DNA of 64,000 bases. It comes from Rhizobium aethiopicum. GTDB lineage: Bacteria > Pseudomonadota > Alphaproteobacteria > Rhizobiales > Rhizobiaceae. The stretch lies in the NCBI RefSeq assembly GCF_014197535.1, contig NZ_JACIFV010000003.1, positions 62,001-126,000 on the forward strand, in the 5' to 3' direction. This document shows, in pieces, positions 41,325 through 49,676 of this stretch (its first letter is position 1; each line of letters begins with the position of its first letter). The translations under genes were made by a program, and so were the position numbers. Below the pieces are notes generated by a model. The model searched no databases. It saw only the letters and a list, made by a program, of their open reading frames with translations, and was not told the DNA's origin.

Positions 41325-42592
41325 TCCGCTTCATTTGTGCCGATCTTCGCCGCCTGTGGGCGGGATCGCTGGTTATCGTGCTCCTAGTGGCGTTTGCGAC
41401 CGCGCTCGGCGTCTGCGTGGTCCTGCAGGAGCGGGCGCTTCGCCTCGGCAGCGCGCGCGCCGCCGACAAGTTCGACCTCGTCATCGGTGCCGGCGGCAGC
41501 GAGACACAGCTCGTGCTCTCCTCCGTCTTCCTGCAACCCTCGCCCCTGCCGCTGATGCCGGGCGAGGTGCTGGCAAGACTTGCCGTCGACCCCCGGGTCG
41601 ACTGGGCGGCGCCGATCGGCTTCGGCGATTCCTTTTCCGGCTACCCGATCGTCGGTACGACGACAAAAATGTCGAACAAGCTGTCGGGCGACTTTGCCGA
41701 AGGCAAGGTTTTCACGCATGAGGCAGAGGCGGTGATCGGCTCCGCGGTCAAGCTTTCGCTCGGCGATGAAATCAAGCCGATGCATGGTTCGGCGGAGGAA
41801 GGGGGCGAAACCCATACCGAACTCACCTATCATGTCGTCGGCCGCCTACGGCCGACGGATACTGCCTGGGACCGAGCGATTCTCGTTCCCATTCAGGCGG
41901 TCTGGCACATTCACGGGCTGGACGCGGAGGAGCATGCGGAAGGCGCCGAAGAGGTCGGGCACGATCATGATCATGCCGGCGCCGATCATGACGCGCATGA
42001 GCATCATGGGGCGCTCGATCCGGAAGCCGTGCTGAAGGAGACCTGGGCCGCAGATGCTCCAGGCCTTCCGGCTATCCTCGTCAAGCCGAAAACGATCGCC
42101 GATGCCTATAAGCTTCGACAGGACTATCGCAACGGCAATACCATCGCCGTCTTCCCCGGCGAGGTGCTGACAAATCTTTACGTCACGCTGGGTGACGCCA
42201 AGCAGATCCTTGTTGTGGTCGCTTCCGGCGCACAGGCTCTTGTCGCGGCCTCACTGGTGCTGGTCACGGTCATTCATATCGGCCAGCGCCGCCGCCAGAT
42301 CGGCGCGCTCAGAGCCTTCGGCGCCCCGCGCGGCGCGATCTTCGGCATCGTCTTCCTGGAATTCTTCTTTCTGGTGGCAGTCGGCATAGCACTTGGGTTT
42401 GCGCTCGGTTTCGCCGCGGCGCTGACTTTGTCCGGCATGCTCTCGCAGACCAGCGGCATCGCCATGCCGGTTGGCTTCGCCCGGGAAGATGCCGAGCTTA
42501 CGGGAGTGTTGCTCGCCTTTGCCGGTATTCTCGCCGCATTGCCGGCGGTGATTGCCTACCGGCAATCGCCGGCGCAGGCGCTGAGGGCTTAA
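41321..42592 (+). CDS. ABC transporter permease, FtsX/MacB type, with a His-rich periplasmic loop
   Basis: A 423-residue membrane protein with one N-terminal membrane segment (SLVIVLLVAFATALGVCVVL), a large periplasmic domain (residues about 45-285) and three C-terminal segments, the FtsX arrangement. Residues about 212-226 form GHDHDHAGADHDAHEHH, eight His and several Asp/Glu, a likely divalent-metal-binding loop. QRRRQIGALRAFGAPRGAIF is the usual cytoplasmic coupling segment. Genomic linkage with the Cys-containing Tat protein suggests metal handling; this is inference. Confidence 0.88.
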   Translation: MIRFICADLRRLWAGSLVIVLLVAFATALGVCVVLQERALRLGSARAADKFDLVIGAGGSETQLVLSSVFLQPSPLPLMPGEVLARLAVDPRVDWAAPIGFGDSFSGYPIVGTTTKMSNKLSGDFAEGKVFTHEAEAVIGSAVKLSLGDEIKPMHGSAEEGGETHTELTYHVVGRLRPTDTAWDRAILVPIQAVWHIHGLDAEEHAEGAEEVGHDHDHAGADHDAHEHHGALDPEAVLKETWAADAPGLPAILVKPKTIADAYKLRQDYRNGNTIAVFPGEVLTNLYVTLGDAKQILVVVASGAQALVAASLVLVTVIHIGQRRRQIGALRAFGAPRGAIFGIVFLEFFFLVAVGIALGFALGFAAALTLSGMLSQTSGIAMPVGFAREDAELTGVLLAFAGILAALPAVIAYRQSPAQALRA

Positions 42593-42840
42593 CAGGTCCC
42601 CTTCCGCAAACCGGCTGAAACCGTCCCGCCGCCAGATGCCATCGCCGGGCAGGAGGGCTGAGCAACGCTCCGATGCGCGTGACGGAACGCGGCCTCGTTA
42701 GACTAAAGTCATAATCCCAAAGCATCTCTCTTTGCGGCCTGTCTTTTCTGGCACACTCTCGTCAGGCGTGTCGCGGCCCGGGGTATGCTTTGAGGAGAGT
42801 CGGCCGCGCCCGTTGCTCATCACTCTGTGGAGGACAGACA

Positions 42841-44727
42841 ATGGCAAATGTCACAAGCATCGACGGCGCGAAGGCCGGTCCGATGACAGGCGAGGAGAAG
42901 AAGGTCATCTTCGCCTCTTCGCTCGGCACCGTTTTCGAATGGTATGATTTCTATCTTTACGGTTCGCTCGCTACCTATATCGGTGCGACCTACTTCACCC
43001 AATATCCCGAGGCAACGCGCAATATCTTTACGCTGCTCGCCTTTGCCGCCGGCTTCCTGGTGCGTCCGTTCGGCGCGCTGGTTTTCGGCCGTCTCGGTGA
43101 TCTCGTCGGCCGAAAATACACCTTCCTGGTGACGATCCTGATCATGGGCATGTCGACCTTCCTCGTCGGTATCCTGCCGGGTGCGGCCACCATCGGCATC
43201 GCAGCCCCGATCATCCTGATCGGTCTTCGCTTGCTCCAGGGTCTGGCGCTCGGCGGTGAATATGGCGGCGCGGCAACCTATGTCGCCGAACATGCGCCGA
43301 ACGGACGGCGCGGCTACTTCACCTCATGGATCCAGACGACGGCGACGCTCGGCCTGTTCCTGTCGCTGATCGTCATCATCCTGGTCCAGTCCCTTATGGG
43401 TCCGGTTCAATTCGCGGCCTGGGGCTGGCGCATTCCGTTCCTGGTCTCGGTCGTGCTGCTCGGCATTTCCGTCTGGATCCGTCTGAAGATGAACGAATCG
43501 CCTGCGTTCCAGCGCATGAAGGCGGAAGGTAAGGGCTCCAAGGCGCCGCTGACCGAAGCCTTCGGGCAATGGAAGAATGCCAAGATCGCGCTCATCGCCC
43601 TTCTCGGCGCCACCATGGGCCAGGCAGTCGTCTGGTACGGTGGCCAGTTCTATGCGCTGTTCTTCTTGCAGAATGTGCTGAAGGTCGATCTGTTTTCGGC
43701 CAATGTCATGGTCGCTATTGCGCTCTTCCTCGGCACGCCATTCTTCGTCATCTTCGGCGGCCTCTCGGACAAGATCGGCCGCAAGCCGATCATCATGGCA
43801 GGCCTCCTGCTTGCAGCAGTGACCTATCAGCCGCTGTTCAAGGCAATGACCTGGATGGCAAATCCCGCGCTTGCCGAAGCGCAGGCGTCGATCCGCGCAA
43901 CGGTCACGGCCGATCCGTCGGATTGCAAATTCCAGTTCAACCCGACAGGCACGTCGAAATTCACCAGTTCATGCGATGTGGCGACGGCATTCCTGACGAA
44001 GAACTCGGTGCCTTATGACGTCGTGCCTGGTCCCGCCGGACAGCCGGCGACGGTGAAGGTCGGTAACGGTACGATTACCAGCTTCGACGTCGTTGCTGCC
44101 GGCGACAAGGCGAAGGGCATGACCGCCGCCTTCGAAAAAGGCATCAACATTGCGCTCCACGATGCCGGCTATCCGCTGAAGCGGGCCGCCGCCAAGGTGC
44201 CGGATAGCAAGCTCGATGCCTTCATCGCCGCCAATCCGGAACTGGCGCTCAGTGCCGATGCCGTGCGCGCGGGCGACAAGGAAACCGTGCCGGCAGCCAA
44301 GCTGGTCGAAGGCAAGCTGCTGACGGCCGACGAGGCCAATGGCGTCACCGACATGGCAGTCTACAACATCGCCAATGGCGGCACCTTCGCCATGGTCGCC
44401 GATCCCGCCCGCGTCAACTGGGTCGGCACGATCGCCGTCCTCTTCGTCCTCGTCATCTATGTGACGATGGTCTATGGTCCGATCGCGGCTCTTCTGGTCG
44501 AGCTTTTCCCGACCCGCATCCGCTACACCGGTATGTCGCTGCCCTATCATATCGGCAACGGCTGGTTCGGCGGCCTGCTGCCGGCGACGGCCTTCGCGAT
44601 GAGCGCTGCCGCGGGTGATATCTATTACGGTCTCTGGTACCCGATCGTCTTTGCGGCGATCACTCTGGTGATCGGTCTGATCTTCCTGCCCGAAACGAAG
44701 AACAGGGATATCCACGCCATGGATTGA
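42841..44727 (+). CDS. MFS transporter, metabolite:H+ symporter (MHS) family, with a large insert
   Basis: A 628-residue inner-membrane protein. SSLGTVFEWYDFYLYGSLA at the N-terminus and the loop motif FGRLGDLVGRKYTFL are MHS-family signatures; RLLQGLALGGEYGGAATYVAEH is the typical TM5-region motif. Between about residues 338 and 524 lies a soluble segment of some 185 residues that ordinary MHS proteins (about 430 residues) lack. Start at ATG 42841. The 248 bp before it (42593-42840) has no gene. The substrate is unknown, probably a carboxylate. Confidence 0.9.
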   Translation: MANVTSIDGAKAGPMTGEEKKVIFASSLGTVFEWYDFYLYGSLATYIGATYFTQYPEATRNIFTLLAFAAGFLVRPFGALVFGRLGDLVGRKYTFLVTILIMGMSTFLVGILPGAATIGIAAPIILIGLRLLQGLALGGEYGGAATYVAEHAPNGRRGYFTSWIQTTATLGLFLSLIVIILVQSLMGPVQFAAWGWRIPFLVSVVLLGISVWIRLKMNESPAFQRMKAEGKGSKAPLTEAFGQWKNAKIALIALLGATMGQAVVWYGGQFYALFFLQNVLKVDLFSANVMVAIALFLGTPFFVIFGGLSDKIGRKPIIMAGLLLAAVTYQPLFKAMTWMANPALAEAQASIRATVTADPSDCKFQFNPTGTSKFTSSCDVATAFLTKNSVPYDVVPGPAGQPATVKVGNGTITSFDVVAAGDKAKGMTAAFEKGINIALHDAGYPLKRAAAKVPDSKLDAFIAANPELALSADAVRAGDKETVPAAKLVEGKLLTADEANGVTDMAVYNIANGGTFAMVADPARVNWVGTIAVLFVLVIYVTMVYGPIAALLVELFPTRIRYTGMSLPYHIGNGWFGGLLPATAFAMSAAAGDIYYGLWYPIVFAAITLVIGLIFLPETKNRDIHAMD

Positions 44728-44753
44728 GGCGCTTTCGCGCTCAGCATGCAGGC

Positions 44754-44787
44754 AAAAGGCCCGGCGCTCACAAGGCGCCGGGCTTTT
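44754..44787. terminator. Bidirectional terminator between the MHS transporter and PAP2 phosphatase
   Basis: GCCCGGCGC (44759-44767) pairs with GCGCCGGGC (44775-44783) across a seven-base loop. AAAA and TTTT flank the stem. Confidence 0.8.
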
Positions 44788-45520
44788 CCATGTCCGGAAA
44801 CAGGCGCTTGGCGAGAGGCCAGCCATCCGGCGCCAGCTTGAACAGCAGGCCGCAGCGGGCATAGACGATCGCCGTCAGCAGCGAGAACCAGCCGCCGAGG
44901 GCAAGGCCGGCGATGACATCGCTTGGGTAGTGCGCACCGACCATGACACGCGTCATGGCAAGCCATATGGCGCAGGCGATGAAGGGAATGCGGTAGCGCG
45001 GAAACAATAACGCAAACGCGGCAAAGAAGGCGCCGACGGTTGTGGAATGGCCGGAGGGAAAGCTTTCGAAAGCGGCATGGCCCGAAAAAGGCGTGAAAGA
45101 AAACATGCCGTAATCGTGGAAATGGTCGGGACGCGCCCTTCCAATCGCCCTTTTCAGGAGATTGGCGAGAAGTCCGGAGAAGACGACCGTCGTAAAGAGA
45201 TAAGCGCCGATCCAGCTGACATAAAGCGCCTGCGCCTTGGAGCGCGCGGTCTTCAAAAGCTTATAACCCGCCCTGCCCTGAAAGAAGAGCAGAATGCTGA
45301 TGCAGATCAGCCAGGCAGAATCGCCGAAGCCCGTCAGCAGTTCGCCGAGCTGCTTTACCGCCTCAGGACGCTCGCTGGCGCCGACCGGGGCATCGAAGAG
45401 CAGCATGGAAAGAGCCACGGCATTGATGGTGATGAAGAGGCAGGCCTGCCACCGTAAGGGCGGCATGCCAACGCTGCCGCGGCGCCAGCGCCTATCAAGG
45501 GAAGCCCAAAATGCCCGCAT
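44768..45520 (-). CDS. PAP2-family membrane phosphatase
   Basis: Type 2 phosphatidic acid phosphatase-like protein, 250 residues with about six hydrophobic segments. The three-part active site is complete: KRAIGRARP, SFPSGHS and RVMVGAHYPSDV, the last two with the catalytic histidines. Likely substrates are lipid or undecaprenyl phosphates, but this cannot be told from sequence. I choose ATG 45520; a TTG at 45562 would add 14 residues. Its stop lies in the loop of the shared terminator. Confidence 0.88.
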   Translation of the reverse strand: MRAFWASLDRRWRRGSVGMPPLRWQACLFITINAVALSMLLFDAPVGASERPEAVKQLGELLTGFGDSAWLICISILLFFQGRAGYKLLKTARSKAQALYVSWIGAYLFTTVVFSGLLANLLKRAIGRARPDHFHDYGMFSFTPFSGHAAFESFPSGHSTTVGAFFAAFALLFPRYRIPFIACAIWLAMTRVMVGAHYPSDVIAGLALGGWFSLLTAIVYARCGLLFKLAPDGWPLAKRLFPDMEKPGAL

Positions 45521-45680
45521 CCTGTCGTCCGTTCGATTTTGCCTGGTTAAAATTCGGCGCAAAAATACACGAGATTGTGGCTGAGAATAGTCCGTTTCGG
45601 ATATTTCAGCCGACCCGGCTGCGGCTGTTCGGCCTCACATGAAAAAGCCCTCCGCATGCATGATGCGAAGGGCGGGAAAC

Positions 45681-45696
45681 TGTTTCACGTGAAATA
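45681..45696 (+). promoter_or_regulatory. parS-like site just past the leuB stop
   Basis: TGTTTCACGTGAAATA matches parS at 15 of 16 positions. It lies in the 178 bp between the divergent PAP2 gene start and the leuB stop codon, ending 3 bp from the leuB gene. ParB binding is inferred. Confidence 0.7.
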
Positions 45697-45698
45697 TA

Positions 45699-46811
45699 TC
45701 AGGCGGAAAGGGCCTTGAACTCGGCAAGGATCGCCTCGCCCATCTCGACGGTGCCGACCTGCCTTGCGCCATCGGCCATGATGTCGCCGGTGCGGATGCC
45801 CTTGTCGAGCACGTTGGCGATCGCCTTTTCCAGATCGTCAGCTTCCTTGACCATATTGAAGGAATAACGCAGGCACATGGCGAAGGAGGCGATCATGGCA
45901 ATCGGATTGGCAACGCCCTTGCCGGCGATGTCGGGGGCCGAGCCGTGCACCGGCTCATAGAGCGCCTTGCGCTTGCCGGTCTTACCATCCGGCGCGCCGA
46001 GCGAGGCCGACGGCAGCATGCCGAGCGAGCCGGTCAGCATGGCGGCGACGTCGGAGAGCATGTCGCCGAAGAGATTGTCGGTGACGATGACGTCGAACTG
46101 CTTGGGCTGGCGCACGAGCTGCATGCCGCCGGCATCGGCCAACATATGTTCGAGCTGAACGTCGGAATATTTCGTCTTATGCGTTTCGGTCACGACCTGG
46201 TTCCAGAGCACGCCCGATTTCATGACGTTGCGCTTTTCCATGGAGCAGACGCGGTTCTGGCGCGTGCGGGCCATTTCGAAGGCGACGCCGGCGATGCGTT
46301 CGATTTCGTAGGTATCGTAAACCTGGGTGTCGATACCGCGCTTCTGGCCGTTGCCGAGGTCGATGATCTCCTTGGGCTCGCCGAAATAGACGCCGCCCGT
46401 CAGCTCGCGGATGATCAGGATGTCGAGGCCTTCGACCAATTCCGGCTTCAGTGACGAGGCCGAGGCAAGCGCCGGGTAGCAGATGGCGGGGCGCAGGTTT
46501 GCGAAGAGCTGCAGGTCCTTGCGCAAGCGAAGCAGGCCGGCTTCCGGGCGCACTTCGTAAGGCACGCTATCCCATTTGGGACCACCCACCGCGCCGAAGA
46601 GAACGGCGTCGGCGGCAAGCGCCTTCTGCATGTCGGCTTCCGAGATCGCCGCGCCATGGGCATCGTAGGCGCAACCGCCGACAAGGCCTTCGTCGGTGAC
46701 GAAACCGGCATCCATCGCCTCGTTCATATAGACGATGATCTTGCGGACTTCGCTCATGGCCTCGGGACCGATGCCGTCACCCGGCAGCAGGAAAAGATTG
46801 CGCGCAGTCAT
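45699..46811 (-). CDS. leuB: 3-isopropylmalate dehydrogenase
   Basis: NAD-dependent oxidative decarboxylation step of leucine synthesis. The 370-residue product has [15 protein letters not shown] at the N-terminus, [28 protein letters not shown] with substrate-binding Args, and the metal-binding region [12 protein letters not shown] near residue 245, then [13 protein letters not shown]. The ATG at 46811 follows GGAGGG; in-frame residues upstream are excluded. leuD is 1.2 kb away beyond a gene on the other strand. Confidence 0.96.
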   Translation of the reverse strand: MTARNLFLLPGDGIGPEAMSEVRKIIVYMNEAMDAGFVTDEGLVGGCAYDAHGAAISEADMQKALAADAVLFGAVGGPKWDSVPYEVRPEAGLLRLRKDLQLFANLRPAICYPALASASSLKPELVEGLDILIIRELTGGVYFGEPKEIIDLGNGQKRGIDTQVYDTYEIERIAGVAFEMARTRQNRVCSMEKRNVMKSGVLWNQVVTETHKTKYSDVQLEHMLADAGGMQLVRQPKQFDVIVTDNLFGDMLSDVAAMLTGSLGMLPSASLGAPDGKTGKRKALYEPVHGSAPDIAGKGVANPIAMIASFAMCLRYSFNMVKEADDLEKAIANVLDKGIRTGDIMADGARQVGTVEMGEAILAEFKALSA

Positions 46812-46895
46812 GAAACCCTCCTGGAAAAACAAGTTGCGGCTTCTTAGACCCCGGAAATGGGCATTTCAAGCGAGAGAAAGGTTGAATCGGTACGC

Positions 46896-46942
46896 TTCAA
46901 TATCTGCATCGGCCCGATTTTCGGGCCGATGCAGATATTGAA
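46896..46942. repeat. Perfect 22 bp inverted repeat with 3-base loop upstream of leuB
   Basis: Arms 46896-46917 and 46921-46942 are exact reverse complements, with TTT between. The centre is the CGGGCC/GGCCCG block. No T run follows on either side, so it is not a standard terminator. It lies 84 bp upstream of the leuB ATG. Confidence 0.9.
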
Positions 46943-46947
46943 AGTGT

Positions 46948-46988
46948 TACAGCGTCCTTTGGGCGTCTGAAGACGCGCGGGCCTGTAG
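46948..46988. repeat. Palindromic intergenic element, possibly a recurrent rhizobial repeat
   Basis: Outer TACAG (46948-46952) and CTGTA (46983-46987) enclose GCGTCT-GA-AGACGC (46963-46976). The wording AAGGACGCTGTAACACTTT on the minus strand resembles an intergenic sequence I recall as common in Rhizobium genomes. That is from memory. No other copy is visible in this window. Confidence 0.5.
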
Positions 46989-47059
46989 GTCATGATGGTT
47001 GCTCCTGTGCCGGCAAACGGATTAGAACAATCGTCTCACTTTATTTCCTGGATGTTCCC

Positions 47060-47992
47060 ATGGCTTCAGCACCCCTCCATCTCGACACGCCCCTGGTTCG
47101 AACATCCCCCGGCTATAGCGCCAGCGGCAAGCCGCTCTGGCTGAAGCTCGATGCGCTGCAGCCTTCCGGCAGCTTCAAGCTGCGCGGCGTCGGCCGGCTG
47201 TGCCAGCAGGAGGTGGAAAATGGCGCACGCGAGATCTTCTGCGCCTCGGGCGGCAACGCCGGCATTGCTGCGGCCTATGCCGGCCGGACGCTCGGCGTGC
47301 CGGTCACGATCGTCGTTCCGGAGACGACGGCGGCCGATGTGCGGCAGACGATCGCCGCAACCGGCGCCAGTGTTCTCGTTCATGGTTCGGTTTTCGATGA
47401 AACCAACGCTCATGCGGTCGAGCTCGCCCGCAGCCGCAAGGCGACCTATGTGCACCCTTTTGACCATCCGCTTCTGTGGGATGGTCATGCCACGCTGATC
47501 GACGAGGTGGTGGCGAAGGGCGTGACATTCGATTGCGTCATCACCAGCGTCGGCGGCGGCGGGCTGCTGGCCGGCATTGTCGAGGGGCTGAGGCGGAACG
47601 GGCTTTCCGACATTCCCGTCATCGCCGTCGAAACCGAAGGGGCGGCTTCGTTCCATGCCAGCCTCAAGGCCAATGAACGCATCTCACTACCGGCGATCAC
47701 CTCGATTGCGACGTCGCTCGGTGCGCGGCGGGTGGCGCAGCATGTCTTCGAGCTGCCGAAGCAGCACCCGATCGAAAGCGTTGTCGTCAGCGACGCCGAT
47801 GCCGTCGCCGCCTGCCTGAAATTTGCCGATGCGCATCGCATCCTCGTGGAGCCGGCCTGCGGCGCCGCCCTTGCCGTTGCCGATGTACATGCCGGACTGC
47901 TTCAGCACTTTGACAATCCGCTGATCGAGGTCTGCGGCGGCATTGGAGTGTCGCTCGAAAAGCTGAGGGTCTGGAAAGAGAAGTTTCTCTGA
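47060..47992 (+). CDS. PLP-dependent serine/threonine dehydratase-like enzyme
   Basis: Fold-type II PLP enzyme of 310 residues, most like the single-domain L-serine dehydratases. LQPSGSFKLRGVG near residue 36 has the PLP Lys, CASGGNAGIAAAYAGR binds the phosphate and substrate carboxylate, SVGGGGLLAGIVEGL is the glycine loop, and the end has ICGGIGVS-like EVCGGIGVS. It would deaminate serine or threonine to pyruvate or 2-oxobutyrate, but a racemase role is not excluded. It is on the opposite strand to leuB and leuD. Start at ATG 47060. Confidence 0.85.
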   Translation: MASAPLHLDTPLVRTSPGYSASGKPLWLKLDALQPSGSFKLRGVGRLCQQEVENGAREIFCASGGNAGIAAAYAGRTLGVPVTIVVPETTAADVRQTIAATGASVLVHGSVFDETNAHAVELARSRKATYVHPFDHPLLWDGHATLIDEVVAKGVTFDCVITSVGGGGLLAGIVEGLRRNGLSDIPVIAVETEGAASFHASLKANERISLPAITSIATSLGARRVAQHVFELPKQHPIESVVVSDADAVAACLKFADAHRILVEPACGAALAVADVHAGLLQHFDNPLIEVCGGIGVSLEKLRVWKEKFL

Positions 47993-48011
47993 CTAGGAAA
48001 GGCTTTTAAAG

Positions 48012-48036
48012 AAAAAGCCGGGCGTAAGCCCGGCTT
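48012..48036 (-). terminator. Intrinsic terminator of leuD, shared with the dehydratase gene
   Basis: AAGCCGGGC and GCCCGGCTT around a four-base GTAA loop. On the minus strand the stem is followed by TTTTTC, so it best serves leuD. Confidence 0.85.
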
Positions 48037-48058
48037 GATCGATAATCCGTTGGGTGGC

Positions 48059-48667
48059 TCAGGCGGCCCAGGGATGCGAAGCGGCGTTTTTCTTTTCGAA
48101 TTCGTCGATCGCCTTGCCCTTTTCCAGGGTCAGGCCGATATCGTCGAGGCCGTTCAGCAGGCAGTGGCGCTTGAATTCGTCGAGATCGAACTTGATCGAG
48201 CCGCCATCGGGTCCGGTGATCTCGAGGTTCTCAAGGTCGACCGTCAGGATGGCGTTGGAGCCGCGCGAGGCGTCGTCCATCAGCTTGTCGAGGTCTTCCT
48301 GGCTGACCTTGATCGGCAGGATGCCGTTCTTGAAGCAGTTGTTGTAGAAAATGTCGGCGAAGCTGGTGGAGATCACGCAGCGAATGCCGAAATCGAGCAG
48401 CGCCCAGGGAGCGTGCTCACGCGAGGAACCGCAGCCGAAATTATCGCCGGCGACCAGGATCTTGGCATCGCGATAGGCTGGCTTGTTCAGCACGAAATCG
48501 GGATTTTCGGAGCCGTCTTCATTGTAGCGGGCTTCGGCGAAAAGGCCCTTGCCAAGACCCGTGCGCTTGATGGTCTTCAGATAGTCCTTCGGAATGATCA
48601 TGTCGGTGTCGATGTTGACGACCGGCAGGGGCGCTGCAACGCCCGTGAGCTTCACGAATTTATCCAT
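48059..48667 (-). CDS. leuD: 3-isopropylmalate dehydratase small subunit
   Basis: Forms isopropylmalate isomerase with LeuC, which is outside this window. The 202-residue product has the start [22 protein letters not shown], the conserved [18 protein letters not shown] near residue 78 and the usual C-terminus. Start at ATG 48667. The gene is transcribed in the same direction as leuB but separated from it by the convergent dehydratase gene. Confidence 0.95.
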   Translation of the reverse strand: MDKFVKLTGVAAPLPVVNIDTDMIIPKDYLKTIKRTGLGKGLFAEARYNEDGSENPDFVLNKPAYRDAKILVAGDNFGCGSSREHAPWALLDFGIRCVISTSFADIFYNNCFKNGILPIKVSQEDLDKLMDDASRGSNAILTVDLENLEITGPDGGSIKFDLDEFKRHCLLNGLDDIGLTLEKGKAIDEFEKKNAASHPWAA

Positions 48668-48758
48668 GACCCATGCTCCATTTCAGCAAATGTACTTTCC
48701 TGAATGTGCATCTAGTCCAGTTTTTTGCCGAAATGAAGGAGAATCTTTCTAAATTGGC

Positions 48759-48781
48759 GGCCACGCGACGTTCGCGTGGCC
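48759..48781 (-). terminator. Hairpin after the VOC gene, probable terminator
   Basis: GGCCACGCGA (48759-48768) pairs with TCGCGTGGCC (48772-48781) with a three-base loop. The T run on the minus strand is weak. Confidence 0.5.
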
Positions 48782-48801
48782 CGGCGACGGTCCGCGTCCG
48801 G

Positions 48802-49221
48802 TTAGTTGGCGGGCGCGTTCAAGCCCCAGAGGACGCCGAACGGATCGCGAAGCTGGCCGTAGCGGTCACCCCAGAACATCAGTTCGACCGGCATGACGAC
48901 TTCGGCGCCGGCGGCCACCGCACGATCCCACCAGAAATCGATATCGTCGATAACAAGCTGGATGGCGAAGCCTTCATGGCCTTTGAAAGGATGGCCGTAT
49001 TCGGGATAGGCATCCGCCAGCATGAGGGAGCTGCCATTGATATAGAGATGAATATGCATCGTCCGGCCGCTTTCATCGACCGGCACCCTGTGGGCCTCTT
49101 CGGCGCCGAAGGCCTTCTTGTAGAATTCCGCGGCCTTCACCGCGCCGTCGACGGTCAGATAGGGCAGCAGGCCATTCTTCACCGGCGGCAACTTGGCCGG
49201 CTTGTTTTCCGTCGTATCCAT
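48802..49221 (-). CDS. VOC-superfamily protein, PhnB/glyoxalase-like
   Basis: A 139-residue protein with the double beta-alpha-beta-beta-beta arrangement: LPYLTVDGAVKAAEFYKKAFGAEE and FAIQLVIDDIDFWWDRAVAAGAEV, ending in DRYGQLRDPFGVLWGL, the usual C-terminal motif of PhnB-like proteins. The expected metal ligands are partly present (HIHLYI), and the function of this subgroup is unknown. ATG 49221 follows a GGAGG site. An in-frame extension upstream lacks family similarity. Confidence 0.8.
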   Translation of the reverse strand: MDTTENKPAKLPPVKNGLLPYLTVDGAVKAAEFYKKAFGAEEAHRVPVDESGRTMHIHLYINGSSLMLADAYPEYGHPFKGHEGFAIQLVIDDIDFWWDRAVAAGAEVVMPVELMFWGDRYGQLRDPFGVLWGLNAPAN

Positions 49222-49329
49222 GCTCGTCCTCCATCGTTTTTTAAGCGCCGGCAGAATGCCAGGCTGCTTCAAAGACGTATCATGGAAGCATGATGCGACA
49301 GTGTCGGCCAATTTTTTTGAAAGCAGGCC

Positions 49330-49563
49330 TCAGAGATCGATGATCGTGCCGCGACCGTCGTTCCAGATGCGCATCTCCGGCTTGCCGTTGTTTGCCTTGG
49401 CGCGGACCGGAGCGGGCTTCATCTTCATCGAAAGCGCGCGTCCGACCATGAGCACGGTCAGGATGCCGCCGACCGCAAGCGTCACCGAGAAGGTGAGAAG
49501 CAGCATGGCGACAAAGAAGGTGGCGCCGGCCAGCATGAAGAAGATGGAGCGAATGTTCTGCAT
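49330..49563 (-). CDS. Small membrane protein of unknown function, 77 residues
   Basis: Contains two hydrophobic segments (FFMLAGATFFVAMLLLTFSV and LAVGGILTVLMVG, residues about 8-40) followed by a polar, basic tail ending RIWNDGRGTIIDL. An AAAGG ribosome site lies upstream of the ATG at 49563. I recognise no named family. Conservation in other rhizobia would decide. Confidence 0.6.
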   Translation of the reverse strand: MQNIRSIFFMLAGATFFVAMLLLTFSVTLAVGGILTVLMVGRALSMKMKPAPVRAKANNGKPEMRIWNDGRGTIIDL

Positions 49564-49676
49564 GGGTTTGAGACCTTTCTACAGAAAGGAATGTGGTCCT
49601 TCCTTTTCCTCTCTGCAAGGCAAGCATGGCTTTTTGTTGTCTTGCCGGGCCTTGCGAAGCTTGGCACTAATGGCTG

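Noticed and set aside
46844..46993. 49-residue ORF on the minus strand upstream of leuB, with an AGGAGC ribosome site
   Set aside because: It is largely made of the perfect hairpin and the palindromic element, and encodes no leucine run that would suggest an attenuator. Chance is more likely.
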